Shown: in pieces, positions 33,441-42,399 of the stretch
Layout of the letters: each line of letters starts with the position of its first letter
Position numbering within the stretch: the stretch's first letter is position 1
Assembly: GCA_013816485.1 (NCBI GenBank)
Contig: JACDEI010000001.1
Span: 186,001 to 250,000 of the forward strand
DNA: 64,000 nt
Reading direction: 5' to 3'
Source: Planctomycetota bacterium
GTDB lineage: Bacteria > Planctomycetota > UBA11346
The notes under the pieces: model-generated
What the model saw: only the letters and a program-made list of their open reading frames with translations
What the model was told of the DNA's origin: nothing
The model's database searches: none
Position numbers and translations under genes: made by a program

Positions 33441-34268
33441 ATGTCACTGAGCCACGTCCTGCCCGCCCTCACCTCGCAGGTCCCGCCACGTGAAGCGGGC
33501 CGCATTCCGCGCGACCGCCTAGTGGTGTCGCAGGCGGACCTCGCTTGCGCCATCGCCGCCGCCGGCCCCACCACCGGCTTGCCGACCATCATCAAGGAGC
33601 ATGCGCTCACCTCGCTGATGCTCGCCTGTGCGGGGGTGCGTTACCTATGCCAAGGCGCTGCGGTGCGGGACGCTTACCGACGCATGACCACCGCGGAGTT
33701 CGGCCGCATCAACGCCCGTCAGGCATGGGCCAACTGGCGCGTCATTCCGCGTAATCTGCACGGTAATCTACGTATCGATCGTCCATCCAGGGTCCTGGAT
33801 CTGTGTTGTGGGATGGGCGATTCCACCCGTGCCCTGGCGTGGTGGCTGCCCGCCGGATCGTTCATCGTCGGCATGGAACTCGACCCGCGTTTCGCTGAGG
33901 CTGCTTCTGCGTTCCGCTACCGCAACCGGGATGGAGAGATCATCCCCGCATCGATCCAACGGACTTCGGTGCTGGAAGGTTTCCGCGATTGTCACGGCAC
34001 CCGTTGTGCCGATGGCTCGGTCGATCTGGTGCATGCGATCGGCAGCATCGGTTGTCATTTTACTCCGGAGCAGACCGCGGTGATCCTGGCGGAATGTGCC
34101 CGGGTGCTGGCTGACGATGGTTTCGCCATGCTGGATGCCGGTCGCGCCGGGACTTCGCCCAAGGAATTGACCCACGTGGCGCAGGCGCACGGTTTCACCG
34201 TGATCGGTCGGGCACGAAGCTGGCGGTTCGATCGTTATGAACAACTGGTGCTGCGTCGCACGGCATGA
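33441..34268 (+). CDS. Class I SAM-dependent methyltransferase
   Basis: A 275-residue protein with a roughly 110-residue N-terminal helical domain, followed by a SAM-binding fold: VLDLCCGMGDSTRALAWWLP (about 114-133), VGMELDPRFAEAA and the segment SVDLVHAIGSIGCHFTPEQT (about 194-213). The N-terminal part has no recognised motif. The substrate is unknown. GGGAGA precedes the ATG. It lies 61 bp after the BON lipoprotein and may share its transcript. Confidence 0.75.
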   Translation: MSLSHVLPALTSQVPPREAGRIPRDRLVVSQADLACAIAAAGPTTGLPTIIKEHALTSLMLACAGVRYLCQGAAVRDAYRRMTTAEFGRINARQAWANWRVIPRNLHGNLRIDRPSRVLDLCCGMGDSTRALAWWLPAGSFIVGMELDPRFAEAASAFRYRNRDGEIIPASIQRTSVLEGFRDCHGTRCADGSVDLVHAIGSIGCHFTPEQTAVILAECARVLADDGFAMLDAGRAGTSPKELTHVAQAHGFTVIGRARSWRFDRYEQLVLRRTA

Positions 34269-34363
34269 TGACCGACCGCCAGCGGTCGACGTGACATTGG
34301 CTTCCATCCGCCGTCCAGAGGCTGCCCACTACCTAGTCCGACTACGACCGGGGATCGAATCAA

Positions 34364-34492
34364 TTTTTCGCCACGAAGACACGAAGCCGCGAAGGAATCC
34401 ATCCTTCTTGTCGAGTTCTTGGCCAATGGCGAAAGGCGAAAGGCGAGGATCTCTGTCTGACCTTCGGGTCTTCGGGTCTTCGTGGCGAAAAA
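34364..34492. repeat. 23-bp inverted repeat built from 'acgaagac' words
   Basis: Arms 34364-34386 (starting TTTTTCGCCACGAAGACACG) and 34470-34492 match in 22 of 23 positions. The loop contains GGCGAAA direct repeats. It lies between convergent gene ends. Confidence 0.9.
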
Positions 34493-34561
34493 TCAGGCCG
34501 TCTCTTCGTTCGAATGACTTATGGGTAACGGACAGCGTCCAAAGGGAGGGCAGGGAAACGA

Positions 34562-34993
34562 TCAGAGCAGGTGACTGAAACCAACCAAACGTTCAGCCAT
34601 AACGCGGTGTATTTTCACCTGCCAGGCCACCCAATCAGATGGTTTGTTGACGTAGTCGGTGGCACCAAGTTCTTGGCAGCGCAACCGATCGGTAAGCAGG
34701 GTGGACGAGGTGAAGACCACCACCGGAATGCTCGTCAGTTGGAGCTGCTCACGCATCGATTCGAGCATGGTGGCTCCATCGAAGACCGGCATGCGCAGAT
34801 CCAACAACATCAGATCCGGCACCGGAGCGTTTTCAAAGGGATGCTGGCGAAGCAGGAAACGATGCGCTTGCATGACGTTTGGCGCATGATGCACGACCAC
34901 GCCGGCGAATTTCTCCGCGCACATGCGAATGAGGCTGACATCGCCAGGATTGTCCTCGACCAGCAGGATGTTCCAGGTGCAGGTGGCGCGCAT
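34562..34993 (-). CDS. Single-domain response regulator (Rcp1-like), copy 1
   Basis: A 143-residue CheY-like receiver with no output domain. Acidic pair and phosphoacceptor are in LLVEDNPGD (about 10-18) and LLDLRMP (about 63-69). The switch residues are in VVFTSS and the lysine in VNKPSDW. The loop after the acceptor and the C-terminal PSDW-x-W pattern resemble Rcp1-type regulators that pair with phytochrome or hybrid kinases. No kinase is nearby. It is one of three tandem paralogues. Confidence 0.85.
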   Translation of the reverse strand: MRATCTWNILLVEDNPGDVSLIRMCAEKFAGVVVHHAPNVMQAHRFLLRQHPFENAPVPDLMLLDLRMPVFDGATMLESMREQLQLTSIPVVVFTSSTLLTDRLRCQELGATDYVNKPSDWVAWQVKIHRVMAERLVGFSHLL

Positions 34994-35216
34994 GGATCAT
35001 GACCTCGGACAATAGGGTGGATTCATCGTTGCGCGGACTCCACCCCGGATTGGGAATGGACTGAGCGGGCTTCGCTGCGGGAACGTCAGCGGGCTGGGCC
35101 GGAGTCGCTGAACCGGAGGTGGCTTTCAGGACATCGCCGACACACCCGCACAGCAGGCAGGCACAGGCGAACAGCAGGCACCCAACCAGTGTGAGGCGTG
35201 CATGTTCATTTGGCAT
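34833..35216 (-). CDS. Possible small lipoprotein overlapping response regulator copy 1
   Basis: The frame starts MPNEHARLTLVGCLLFACAC with lipobox LLCGC (about residues 21-25), followed by a Pro/Ala-rich linker (ATPAQPADVPAAKPAQSIPN). Its last 160 bases run inside the response regulator gene in another frame, so the true product may be shorter or the call wrong. The signal sequence is the only strong evidence. Confidence 0.35.
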   Translation of the reverse strand: MPNEHARLTLVGCLLFACACLLCGCVGDVLKATSGSATPAQPADVPAAKPAQSIPNPGWSPRNDESTLLSEVMIHARHLHLEHPAGRGQSWRCQPHSHVRGEIRRRGRASCAKRHASASFPASPASL

Positions 35217-35374
35217 AAGCCAAAGCAGTGCCAAGCGAGAAACCGCGCTGATTCGTGCCTCGGTGACATGACCGTTGCAAAGTGATCCATGCCGCACAGC
35301 CACTCCTGCGATATGCAGATCGCTCAGATGGATCCGACCTGTCCGGCAGCGAAGGAGCTTTCACGGGGCGTTGG

Positions 35375-35818
35375 TCAATCCACGAACCCCTTGAGGTGCT
35401 GACGGAAGACCCGGCTGATCTCAAGTTGCCATCGCCCCCACTCGACTGGTTTGATCACGTATTCCGTCGCTCCAAGCGCCAAGGCGCGATCCCGGTCACT
35501 CGCGTAGATAGAGGAGGTCAGCACGATCACCGGAATCTGCACCAGGATCGCGCGCTCACGTAGGGCATGCAGGACGTCGAATCCATTGAAGCCCGGCAAC
35601 ATCAGGTCCAACAAGACCAGATCTGGCACCGGCACGTCTTCGAACGGATGGTGCCGGGCGAGGTACTGGGTTGCCTGAAAGGCATTGGGCGCATGGAAAA
35701 GTTCAACCCTGGCATGATCACCAGCACACAGGCAGATGAGATTGGCATCGGCAGGATTGTCTTCGACCAGCAGGACGTTCCAGGCAAGCATCGCAGGCAT
35801 GGCTGCGATGAAATCCAC
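35375..35818 (-). CDS. Single-domain response regulator (Rcp1-like), copy 2
   Basis: A 147-residue receiver-only protein: LLVEDNPADANLI (about 16-28), phosphoacceptor in LLDLMLPGFNGFD, VIVLTSS and VIKPVEWGRWQ. It aligns along its length with the copies at 34562 and 35904, including HPFEDVPVPDL before the acceptor strand, shared nearly intact with copy 1. The start may be the internal Met at 35800. No adjacent sensor kinase or DNA-binding partner is seen. Confidence 0.85.
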   Translation of the reverse strand: MDFIAAMPAMLAWNVLLVEDNPADANLICLCAGDHARVELFHAPNAFQATQYLARHHPFEDVPVPDLVLLDLMLPGFNGFDVLHALRERAILVQIPVIVLTSSIYASDRDRALALGATEYVIKPVEWGRWQLEISRVFRQHLKGFVD

Positions 35819-35903
35819 CTTTCGCCGGATCTGTCAATCCCTGCCTGAGCACTGCAATCTGCAACACGGCGCCAGTGCATCGGCTGGCGCACCAAGCAAG
35901 CGT

Positions 35904-36323
35904 TCAGAATCCACCCAGGTGCTTGTGCATCAGTTCCAGGATCGTCGAGCTCCACTGAGGCCAATCCGCTGGTTTGGCGACGAAGTCGTCTGCGCCCAGG
36001 GCCATACATTCCTTGACGTCTCGCGGCAGTTTCGAGGACGTGAAAATGACGATCTTGGTTTGGGCACACGCGGGGGACGAGCGGATCGCCGGAATGACGA
36101 TCGCTCCGCGGCCCATCGGCAGATTCAGATCAAGCAGCACCAGATCGAAAATCGGCGCATCGACAAAGGGCGGAACCCGGTGGATAAACTGTAGGGCCTC
36201 TCGGACGCTGAAGGCCGGATGGATGAGTACATTCGGATAGTCCTCGATGCACGTCTTCACCAGGAAGATATCACCGGGCTGATCATCCACGACCAGGACA
36301 TTCCACGATTTTCCGGTTTTCAT
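35904..36323 (-). CDS. Single-domain response regulator (Rcp1-like), copy 3
   Basis: A 139-residue receiver-only protein: VLVVDDQPGDIFLV (about 9-22), phosphoacceptor in LVLLDLNLPMGRG, IVIFTSSKLP and VAKPADWPQW. It is the most diverged of the three tandem copies, with VPPFVDAPIFDL in place of HPFEDVPVPDL. Position at the upstream end of the - strand cluster suggests it could be first in a transcript. The partner kinase is unknown. Confidence 0.85.
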   Translation of the reverse strand: MKTGKSWNVLVVDDQPGDIFLVKTCIEDYPNVLIHPAFSVREALQFIHRVPPFVDAPIFDLVLLDLNLPMGRGAIVIPAIRSSPACAQTKIVIFTSSKLPRDVKECMALGADDFVAKPADWPQWSSTILELMHKHLGGF

Positions 36324-36515
36324 CCAGTGTCTATACCGATTTCCATTGCGCAGTCACTTGACGATTGAGGCCATTGCAAATTGCATGGAAGTGGGATGCC
36401 AAGAATGGTTTGATGGTTGAGGGCAGCGATCACCACCTGGAAGGCCGAGACGACCGCTGAGCGCACCGCAATGGATTGGCCTGCAATTTGCTCTCGCGTG
36501 GGCACGAGGTGCTGG

Positions 36516-37187
36516 ATGCAATATAGTCTTGTCTGTCTGTTGCTCAGCGGGGCCTGCCAGCTGGCGGCGTCCGAGATCCGCCCGGTCGACCTGCGCGTCA
36601 CCGCCATGCTCTCACCGGAAACCGAACGGGTCGATGCCACCTACAGTTCAGCAAGCGGCGGCGGTGGTTACGTATCCAGCGACCCCCTGAATTCCGGGTA
36701 TCGTATCGAAGTCGGGTTGGTGACGCGCGTCGTTGAACTCTCGCCATCGACTGCACTGGTAGGTGGAGGCTGGGTCTTCTATGGCGATCAGAAATCGAAT
36801 GCGAGCGGCGATCTGGACATGATGGTTGGTCCACGCTCCTACCTGGTCTTCGGCATCGATCTCTACCTGGCGTGGCGCGCCCAGTTCAACCACTACGTCG
36901 GCATGGAGATCGGTCCGGTCGTCGGCGCAGGGACCACCCGTTTCAGCGACCGCAGGGGAACGGAAACGGCATCAGTCGAAGAAGTCGGCCATGGCAATTA
37001 TCGTGAGGCCGGCATGAACCTCCAATTCCTCCTGCGTAATCATAGTCGCAGCGCTCTGCTCACGTTTGGTGTCCGTTACCTGGCGTCCTATGGCGAGGCG
37101 GACAACTCTTTCGGCGACATGGTCCAGGTGGTCGAAGTGGAACAGCGCGGATTCGCGCCCTTCATCTCGCTCGGCACGACCTTCTGA
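36516..37187 (+). CDS. Putative outer-membrane beta-barrel protein
   Basis: A 223-residue secreted protein with a signal peptide (MQYSLVCLLLSGACQLAAS, residues 1-19). Alternating polar/hydrophobic strands follow throughout (for example YRIEVGLVTRVVEL, SALVGGGWVFYG, HYVGMEIGPVVGAG, ALLTFGVRYLASYG). The chain ends in aromatic F (ISLGTTF), as outer-membrane barrels typically do. About eight to ten strands would fit. The start at 36516 opens the signal peptide, and GAGG lies upstream. I do not recognise a specific family. Confidence 0.6.
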   Translation: MQYSLVCLLLSGACQLAASEIRPVDLRVTAMLSPETERVDATYSSASGGGGYVSSDPLNSGYRIEVGLVTRVVELSPSTALVGGGWVFYGDQKSNASGDLDMMVGPRSYLVFGIDLYLAWRAQFNHYVGMEIGPVVGAGTTRFSDRRGTETASVEEVGHGNYREAGMNLQFLLRNHSRSALLTFGVRYLASYGEADNSFGDMVQVVEVEQRGFAPFISLGTTF

Positions 37188-37581
37188 CGTCATCCGCTGC
37201 GACCATTTTGTTCGCTCCACCGGATCTGCGGCAACACGAGCAGGCGCCAATGTCCGGCCGGCTCACGATTGTTACGTACCGTTCATGCGATCCTTGGCCT
37301 GCAACGATGGCCGAACGCACGCGACTTCTGGACGCCAGGGGGTGACGGCCTGTGGCCTGTGGCCTGTGGCCTGTGGCCTGTGGCCTGTGGCCTGTGGCCT
37401 GTGGCCTGTGGCCTGTGGCCTGTGGCCTGTGGCCTGTGGCCTGTGGCCTGTGGCCGCAAAAACGCCCTGAATTACTGGCGTTTCTCTCGACGCGGACCTC
37501 CGCCCCCGGTTCGCTTGCGGGTCCTGCCTCTCACCCTACCCTGCCGCCCTCTTCAAACCGCCCAGGACTTCTGGATTTCAC
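37188..37581. other. Intergenic region upstream of alaS, dominated by a heptamer array
   Basis: Apart from the GGCCTGT array nothing is recognisable. Frames here (translating the array as Gly-Leu-Trp-Pro-Val-Ala-Cys) are artefacts of the repeat. Confidence 0.7.
37347..37455. repeat. Tandem heptamer array (GGCCTGT x15.5)
   Basis: Fifteen exact copies of GGCCTGT plus GGCC, with no variants. The array ends 126 bp before the alaS start codon, inside its probable promoter or leader. Confidence 0.97.
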
Positions 37582-40434
37582 ATGCCCAAGCCGTTCACCG
37601 TTGCCGAGATCCGTGAAGCCTACTTGGCCTTCTTTGCCGAGAAGAACTGCGTGCGGTATGCCAGCGCCAGCCTGGTGCCGGAGAACGACCCGACGACGCT
37701 CTTCACCGTCGCCGGCATGTCCCAGTTCAAGGATATGTTCCTGGGCCGCGGTACACATCCGTTCACGCGGGCGACCACGGTACAGAAGTGCATCCGTACC
37801 AATGACATAATGAACGTCGGCCGTACCGCGCGGCACCACACGTTCTTTGAGATGCTCGGCAACTTCTCGTTCAACGACTACTTCAAACGCGAAGCCATCG
37901 TGTGGGCGTGGGAGTTCCTCACCGAGCGCCTGGGTCTGGACAAGTCGCGGCTGTCGATTTCGGTGCACACCATCGACGACGAGGCCTACCGCATCTGGCG
38001 CGACGAGGTCGGCATTCCGCCCGAGCGCATCTTCAAAATGGGCGACAACGACAACTTCTGGCCCGCCAACGCGCCGAAGGAAGGCCCGGAAGGTCCGGGC
38101 GGCTGTTGCTCCGAGATCTTCTGGGATCACCGCACCAACAACGACCCGAACGACAACCTGACTTCGTCGACTGGTCGTTTCGTCGAGATATGGAACCTGG
38201 TGTTCCCCGAGTTCAATGTGCGCAAACCGCACGCCGATGGTTCGCCCAACCTCGAGAACCTCGGTCGCCGCAACATCGACACCGGCTCCGGCCTGGAGCG
38301 CGTCGCGGCGGTGATGCAGGGGGTCTACAACAACTTCGACATCGATGTCTTCCAGGCCATCATCACCTCCGTCTGCGCGGTGTCGGGCAAGACTTACGAC
38401 ACCAGCGTGCCGCTCGGCACCAAGTCGCAGGTCGCTGAGGACAACGCGCTCATCCGTCGCATCGCCGACCACGTGCGCGCGGTGACCTTTTGCATCGCCG
38501 ATGGTGCGCTGCCGGGCAACAGTGATCGCGGTTACATCGTCCGTCGGCTGATCCGTCGTGCGACGCTCGACATGGACAAGCTCGGCGTCGACGAGGCGCG
38601 CCTGCACGACGTGGTGCCCGCCGTCATCGCCTCGATGGGCACGGCCTATCCCGAAATCGTCCGTCGCCAGGACTTGGCCAAGGAAACGCTCAAGGCTGAA
38701 GAGCAACTCTTCCGCCGTACCCTGCGCAAAGGCCTCGACCTCTTCCAACGTTCGCTCGACAAGTTCAAGGGCGGGAAGGTCTTTTCCGGCGACGACGCCT
38801 TCGAACTGGTGACCACCCACGGCTTCCCGAAAGAGGTCATCGCCGAACTGGCGGGTGGCGAAAATCTCACCATCGATGATGCGCAGTTTAAACTTCGTTG
38901 GGATGAGCACACGCGTGTCAGCAACACCAAGCAGATCGAGGTCTTCACCTCGACCGCCTTGCAAGAGGCCAAGCCGCGTCTGGGCGCGACGCCCTTCGTT
39001 GGCTATCAGCAGACCGAGGTGGCGAGCGAGATCACCCTGCTCGAAGCCGCGGGCAAACAGGTCGACGCGGCACCCGTCGGCACCGAGGTGCGTTTCGCGC
39101 TGAAACAGACGCCGTTCTACGCCGAGTCCGGCGGTCAGGTCGGGGACCGTGGCAGCGTCAGCGGCGCGGGCTTCACCATCCAGGTGAGCGACACCCAGAA
39201 GGACGAAGGTCTGGTCATCCACCACGGCAAGGTCACCACCGGCGTGGCCAGGCCCGGTGCGGTCACCGCCACTGTCGATCAGACGCTGCGCCGCGCGACC
39301 ACGCGCCACCACAGCGCCACCCACCTGATGCACAGCGCGCTGGCGCGCGTGCTCGGCGACCACGTCGAGCAGCAAGGCTCCAAGGTCGAACCGGCCGCGC
39401 TCAGGTTCGACTTCAACCACCCGAACGCCATGACGCGCGAGCAGGTCGCCGCCATCGAACGCTGGGTGAACGACACCATCGCGGCGAAACATCCGGTCGA
39501 GATCCGCGTGATGCCGATAGCCGAGGCCAAGACCCTCGGCGCCAAAGCGCAGTTCGGCGAAAAATACGGCACCGAGGTGCGCGTGGTGACCATGGGCACC
39601 GGCGATGTCAGCCGTGAGTTCTGCGGCGGCTGTCACGTGGGCAACACCGGCGACATCGGCGCGTTCCGCATCGTCTCCGAAGCGGCGTCTTCGGCCGGCA
39701 TCCGCCGCATCGTGGCGGTGGCCGGCGACGAGGCAGCCAGGCTAGCGAGTGAGGAGCGGCGCGTTGCCAGCGAGTGCGCCGCCCATCTGGGCTTGGCCCA
39801 GCCGACTGCCGAGGACCTGACGCAGGTCGACGAACTGGCGCGCCAGTTCAAGGCGCAGGCGGCGGAAGTGCCGGCGCGTGTCGGTCAGCTCGCCCGCGAA
39901 ATCGCCGACCTGGCGACCCGCGTGGGCGCTCCGACGCTGGCGCTCGCCGGCTCGCTGCTCCAGCGCGTCGAACAGTTGCAGAACGAACAGAAGCGCCTGC
40001 GCAAACTCGACGAGGCCAAGCAGGCCCAGGCCGCCGCCGGCCTCGCGGATGCGGTGCTGGCCAAGCAGGTCGATCTCGCTGGCGTGCCGGTGATCGCCGC
40101 CGTGGTGCCTGGCCTCGACGGCAAGGCCCTGCGCACGCTGTTGGATGTGGTGCGCGCCAAGCGTCCCAGCCTATGCGTGGTCCTCGGCTCGGTCGCCGAC
40201 GGCAAGGTCGGCTTGGTCGCGGGGGTCAGCCCCGACCTGACCAAACGCGGACTGAGCGCCGGCACCCTGATCGGCAAACTGGCGCCGGTGGTCGGCGGCA
40301 AAGGCGGCGGCAAGCCCGACCTGGCGCAGGCCGGCGGTAGCGATGCGGCCAGGCTGCCCGAGGCGATCGCGGCGGTTCAGACGCTGGTCAGGGAAGCCCT
40401 GGCCGGTGCTGGCGCCGGCGGTGCGAAAGGTTGA
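37582..40434 (+). CDS. alaS: Alanyl-tRNA synthetase
   Basis: A 950-residue enzyme charging tRNA-Ala. The class II aminoacylation core (about 1-430) shows TVAGMSQFKDMFLG, TTVQKCIRTNDI, HHTFFEMLGNFSF and NIDTGSGLERVA. The editing domain has the HxxxH zinc motif (HHSATHLMH) and CGGCH (near 680). The C-terminal coiled coil and DHHA1-like domain end in a Gly/Ala-rich tail. It is longer than the usual 875 residues, mostly in the C-terminal part. ptsI follows 12 bp later. The heptamer array lies upstream. Confidence 0.97.
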   Translation: MPKPFTVAEIREAYLAFFAEKNCVRYASASLVPENDPTTLFTVAGMSQFKDMFLGRGTHPFTRATTVQKCIRTNDIMNVGRTARHHTFFEMLGNFSFNDYFKREAIVWAWEFLTERLGLDKSRLSISVHTIDDEAYRIWRDEVGIPPERIFKMGDNDNFWPANAPKEGPEGPGGCCSEIFWDHRTNNDPNDNLTSSTGRFVEIWNLVFPEFNVRKPHADGSPNLENLGRRNIDTGSGLERVAAVMQGVYNNFDIDVFQAIITSVCAVSGKTYDTSVPLGTKSQVAEDNALIRRIADHVRAVTFCIADGALPGNSDRGYIVRRLIRRATLDMDKLGVDEARLHDVVPAVIASMGTAYPEIVRRQDLAKETLKAEEQLFRRTLRKGLDLFQRSLDKFKGGKVFSGDDAFELVTTHGFPKEVIAELAGGENLTIDDAQFKLRWDEHTRVSNTKQIEVFTSTALQEAKPRLGATPFVGYQQTEVASEITLLEAAGKQVDAAPVGTEVRFALKQTPFYAESGGQVGDRGSVSGAGFTIQVSDTQKDEGLVIHHGKVTTGVARPGAVTATVDQTLRRATTRHHSATHLMHSALARVLGDHVEQQGSKVEPAALRFDFNHPNAMTREQVAAIERWVNDTIAAKHPVEIRVMPIAEAKTLGAKAQFGEKYGTEVRVVTMGTGDVSREFCGGCHVGNTGDIGAFRIVSEAASSAGIRRIVAVAGDEAARLASEERRVASECAAHLGLAQPTAEDLTQVDELARQFKAQAAEVPARVGQLAREIADLATRVGAPTLALAGSLLQRVEQLQNEQKRLRKLDEAKQAQAAAGLADAVLAKQVDLAGVPVIAAVVPGLDGKALRTLLDVVRAKRPSLCVVLGSVADGKVGLVAGVSPDLTKRGLSAGTLIGKLAPVVGGKGGGKPDLAQAGGSDAARLPEAIAAVQTLVREALAGAGAGGAKG

Positions 40435-40446
40435 TGGTAGATCGTC

Positions 40447-42330
40447 GTGCCGAAGAAGACCGACTCATCATCGAGCGACCGCTTCCGCCGCGGTGATGGT
40501 TCCAGCGATCGCATCGCTAAGGGCGAGGGTCGGCCACGGCGCAAATCGGTCTTCAAAGGTGTGTCGGTGGTGCCCGGTATCGCCATGGGTCCGGTGCGGC
40601 TCAAGTTCCGCCAGACCCAGGTCCTGAGTGACCACAACATCACCTTCAAGGAGGTCGAGCGCGAGTACGAGCGCCTGAACGAAGCGGTACGCCTGTCGAA
40701 GGAGCAGCTCCTCGAAGCGCGCGCCAAGGTGCAGAAGGAGATCGGCGAACTAGAGGCGATGATCTTCGACGCCCACCTGGCGATCCTCGAAGACCAGGGC
40801 TTCCTCAAGAAGATCCGCGCGCAGGTCCAGGCGCTGCTCAAGCCGGTCGAGGTGGTCGTCGCCGAGATCGTCGAAGGTTACTACCGCCTGCTGTCGATGA
40901 AGGAGGCGGAGAACCTGCGTGAACGCGCGGCGGACATCCGCGACATCGGTCGCCGCCTGCTCGACAATCTCTCAAAGCTCAAGAATCCCGGCGAGGAGTA
41001 CCCCGCGGGCGAGGAACCGGCGGTACCGCAGGACGAGATCATCTTCGCGCGCGAGATCCTGCCCTCCGATCTCGTCACCATCGAACACCGCCACTGCCAG
41101 GCGGTAATCTGCGAGACCGGCAGCGGCCGCGGCCACGCCGGCGTGATGTTGCGCGCGATGAACGTGCCGACGGTCATGGGCCTGGAAGGGTTGACGGAAA
41201 ACCTTCAGGACGGCGACTTCGTCATCGTCGACGGCTCCAGCGGCACGGTGTATGTCAATCCGAAGTCGGACATCGTCGAGAGCTTCGCCAAGACCAAGAA
41301 CGAGTTCGAGCATTACAAGACCGTGCTCAAGGCCGAGGTCGACCTGCCGGCGGTGACCACCGACGGTTTCCCCATCCAGTTGTTGGCCAACGTCAGCAAG
41401 CAGAGCGACATCGATCTGGCCAAGCTCTACAACGTCGATGGCGTTGGACTCTTCCGCAGCGAGTTCCACCTGATGGTCGGCAACTCGTTCCCCGACGAGG
41501 AGGAGCAGTACTGGATCTACCGTCAAGCGGTCGAGAAGATGGCCGGCCGGCCGGTGACCATCCGCACGATGGACCTGGGCTCCGACAAGAAGCTGCCCTA
41601 CATCAAACTGCCGGATGACGAAACGCACGGTCTGGGCCGGCGTTCCATCCGTCTGGTGCCGGAGCTTGAGGAATTCCAGCTCATCCAGTTGCGCGCCATT
41701 CTGCGCGCCAGCGTGCACGGCAAGGTGCGGCTGATGTGGCCGTTCATCACCAGCCTGGAAGACATCCGACTGGGTAAACGCCTGGTGCGGCAGGCGCGGC
41801 GCGACCTCGACCTCGCGCGCAAGAAATACGATGCCGACATGCCCGTCGGCATGATGGTTGAGGTACCCGCGGCGGCGCTGTCGCTCGACAAGTACGTGCG
41901 TGATGCGGCGTTCTTTTCGGTCGGCACCAACGACCTGACGCAGTACGTCTGTGCTGCTGACCGCAACAGCGCCGATGTGGCGCCGTGGTTCAAGGGCCAC
42001 AATCCCGGCATGCTGGCGTTGCTGAAGCTGATCGTCGACACCATGAAGACGCATAACGGCGACCTGACCATCTGCGGTGAGATGGCGGGTGATCCGTTCT
42101 ACACCATGTTCCTGCTCGGCCTGGGCGTGACCAAGTTGTCGATGCCGGCGCCGCAGGTGCCGCTGGTGAAGAAGATCATTCGTTCGGTGAATCTGAGCGG
42201 CGCGACCAACCTCGCCAACCGCGCGCTCCAGACCACCTCGACCAGCCAGATCCGCGAATTGTTCGCCACCACCGTGCAGCAGATCCTCGGTCGCGACCTG
42301 GGTGGTTGGACGCGGACGTCGGCGGAGTGA
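40447..42330 (+). CDS. ptsI: Phosphoenolpyruvate-protein phosphotransferase (enzyme I)
   Basis: A 627-residue enzyme I that passes phosphate from PEP to HPr. The N-terminal part is a basic, Ser-rich extension (about 1-33) followed by GVSVVPGIAMGPV. The phospho-histidine region reads ETGSGRGHAGVMLRAM (about 225-240), keeping the His but altering the usual GGRTSH motif. The PEP-binding barrel has GLFRSEFHLM, RTMDLGSDKKLPY, FSVGTNDLTQY and ICGEMAGDP with the catalytic cysteine. Start is GTG, 12 bp after alaS. No HPr or permease gene is present here, so a regulatory PTS is likely. Confidence 0.9.
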   Translation: MPKKTDSSSSDRFRRGDGSSDRIAKGEGRPRRKSVFKGVSVVPGIAMGPVRLKFRQTQVLSDHNITFKEVEREYERLNEAVRLSKEQLLEARAKVQKEIGELEAMIFDAHLAILEDQGFLKKIRAQVQALLKPVEVVVAEIVEGYYRLLSMKEAENLRERAADIRDIGRRLLDNLSKLKNPGEEYPAGEEPAVPQDEIIFAREILPSDLVTIEHRHCQAVICETGSGRGHAGVMLRAMNVPTVMGLEGLTENLQDGDFVIVDGSSGTVYVNPKSDIVESFAKTKNEFEHYKTVLKAEVDLPAVTTDGFPIQLLANVSKQSDIDLAKLYNVDGVGLFRSEFHLMVGNSFPDEEEQYWIYRQAVEKMAGRPVTIRTMDLGSDKKLPYIKLPDDETHGLGRRSIRLVPELEEFQLIQLRAILRASVHGKVRLMWPFITSLEDIRLGKRLVRQARRDLDLARKKYDADMPVGMMVEVPAAALSLDKYVRDAAFFSVGTNDLTQYVCAADRNSADVAPWFKGHNPGMLALLKLIVDTMKTHNGDLTICGEMAGDPFYTMFLLGLGVTKLSMPAPQVPLVKKIIRSVNLSGATNLANRALQTTSTSQIRELFATTVQQILGRDLGGWTRTSAE

Positions 42331-42399
42331 CGCGCGCTGTCTTGATCGCGCGTCGCGCGCCGTGTGGCGGCGTCAGTACGTTCCTGTGAGGTGACCATC

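Noticed and set aside
37347-37455. Possible CRISPR array
   Set aside because: The unit is seven bases with no spacers, so it is a simple tandem repeat.
37066-37616. Reading frames encoding repeated GLWPVAC
   Set aside because: They are translations of the heptamer array, without ribosome sites or conserved ends.
37531-39636. Long - strand frame opposite alaS
   Set aside because: It is the antisense shadow of a certain gene, produced by high GC content.
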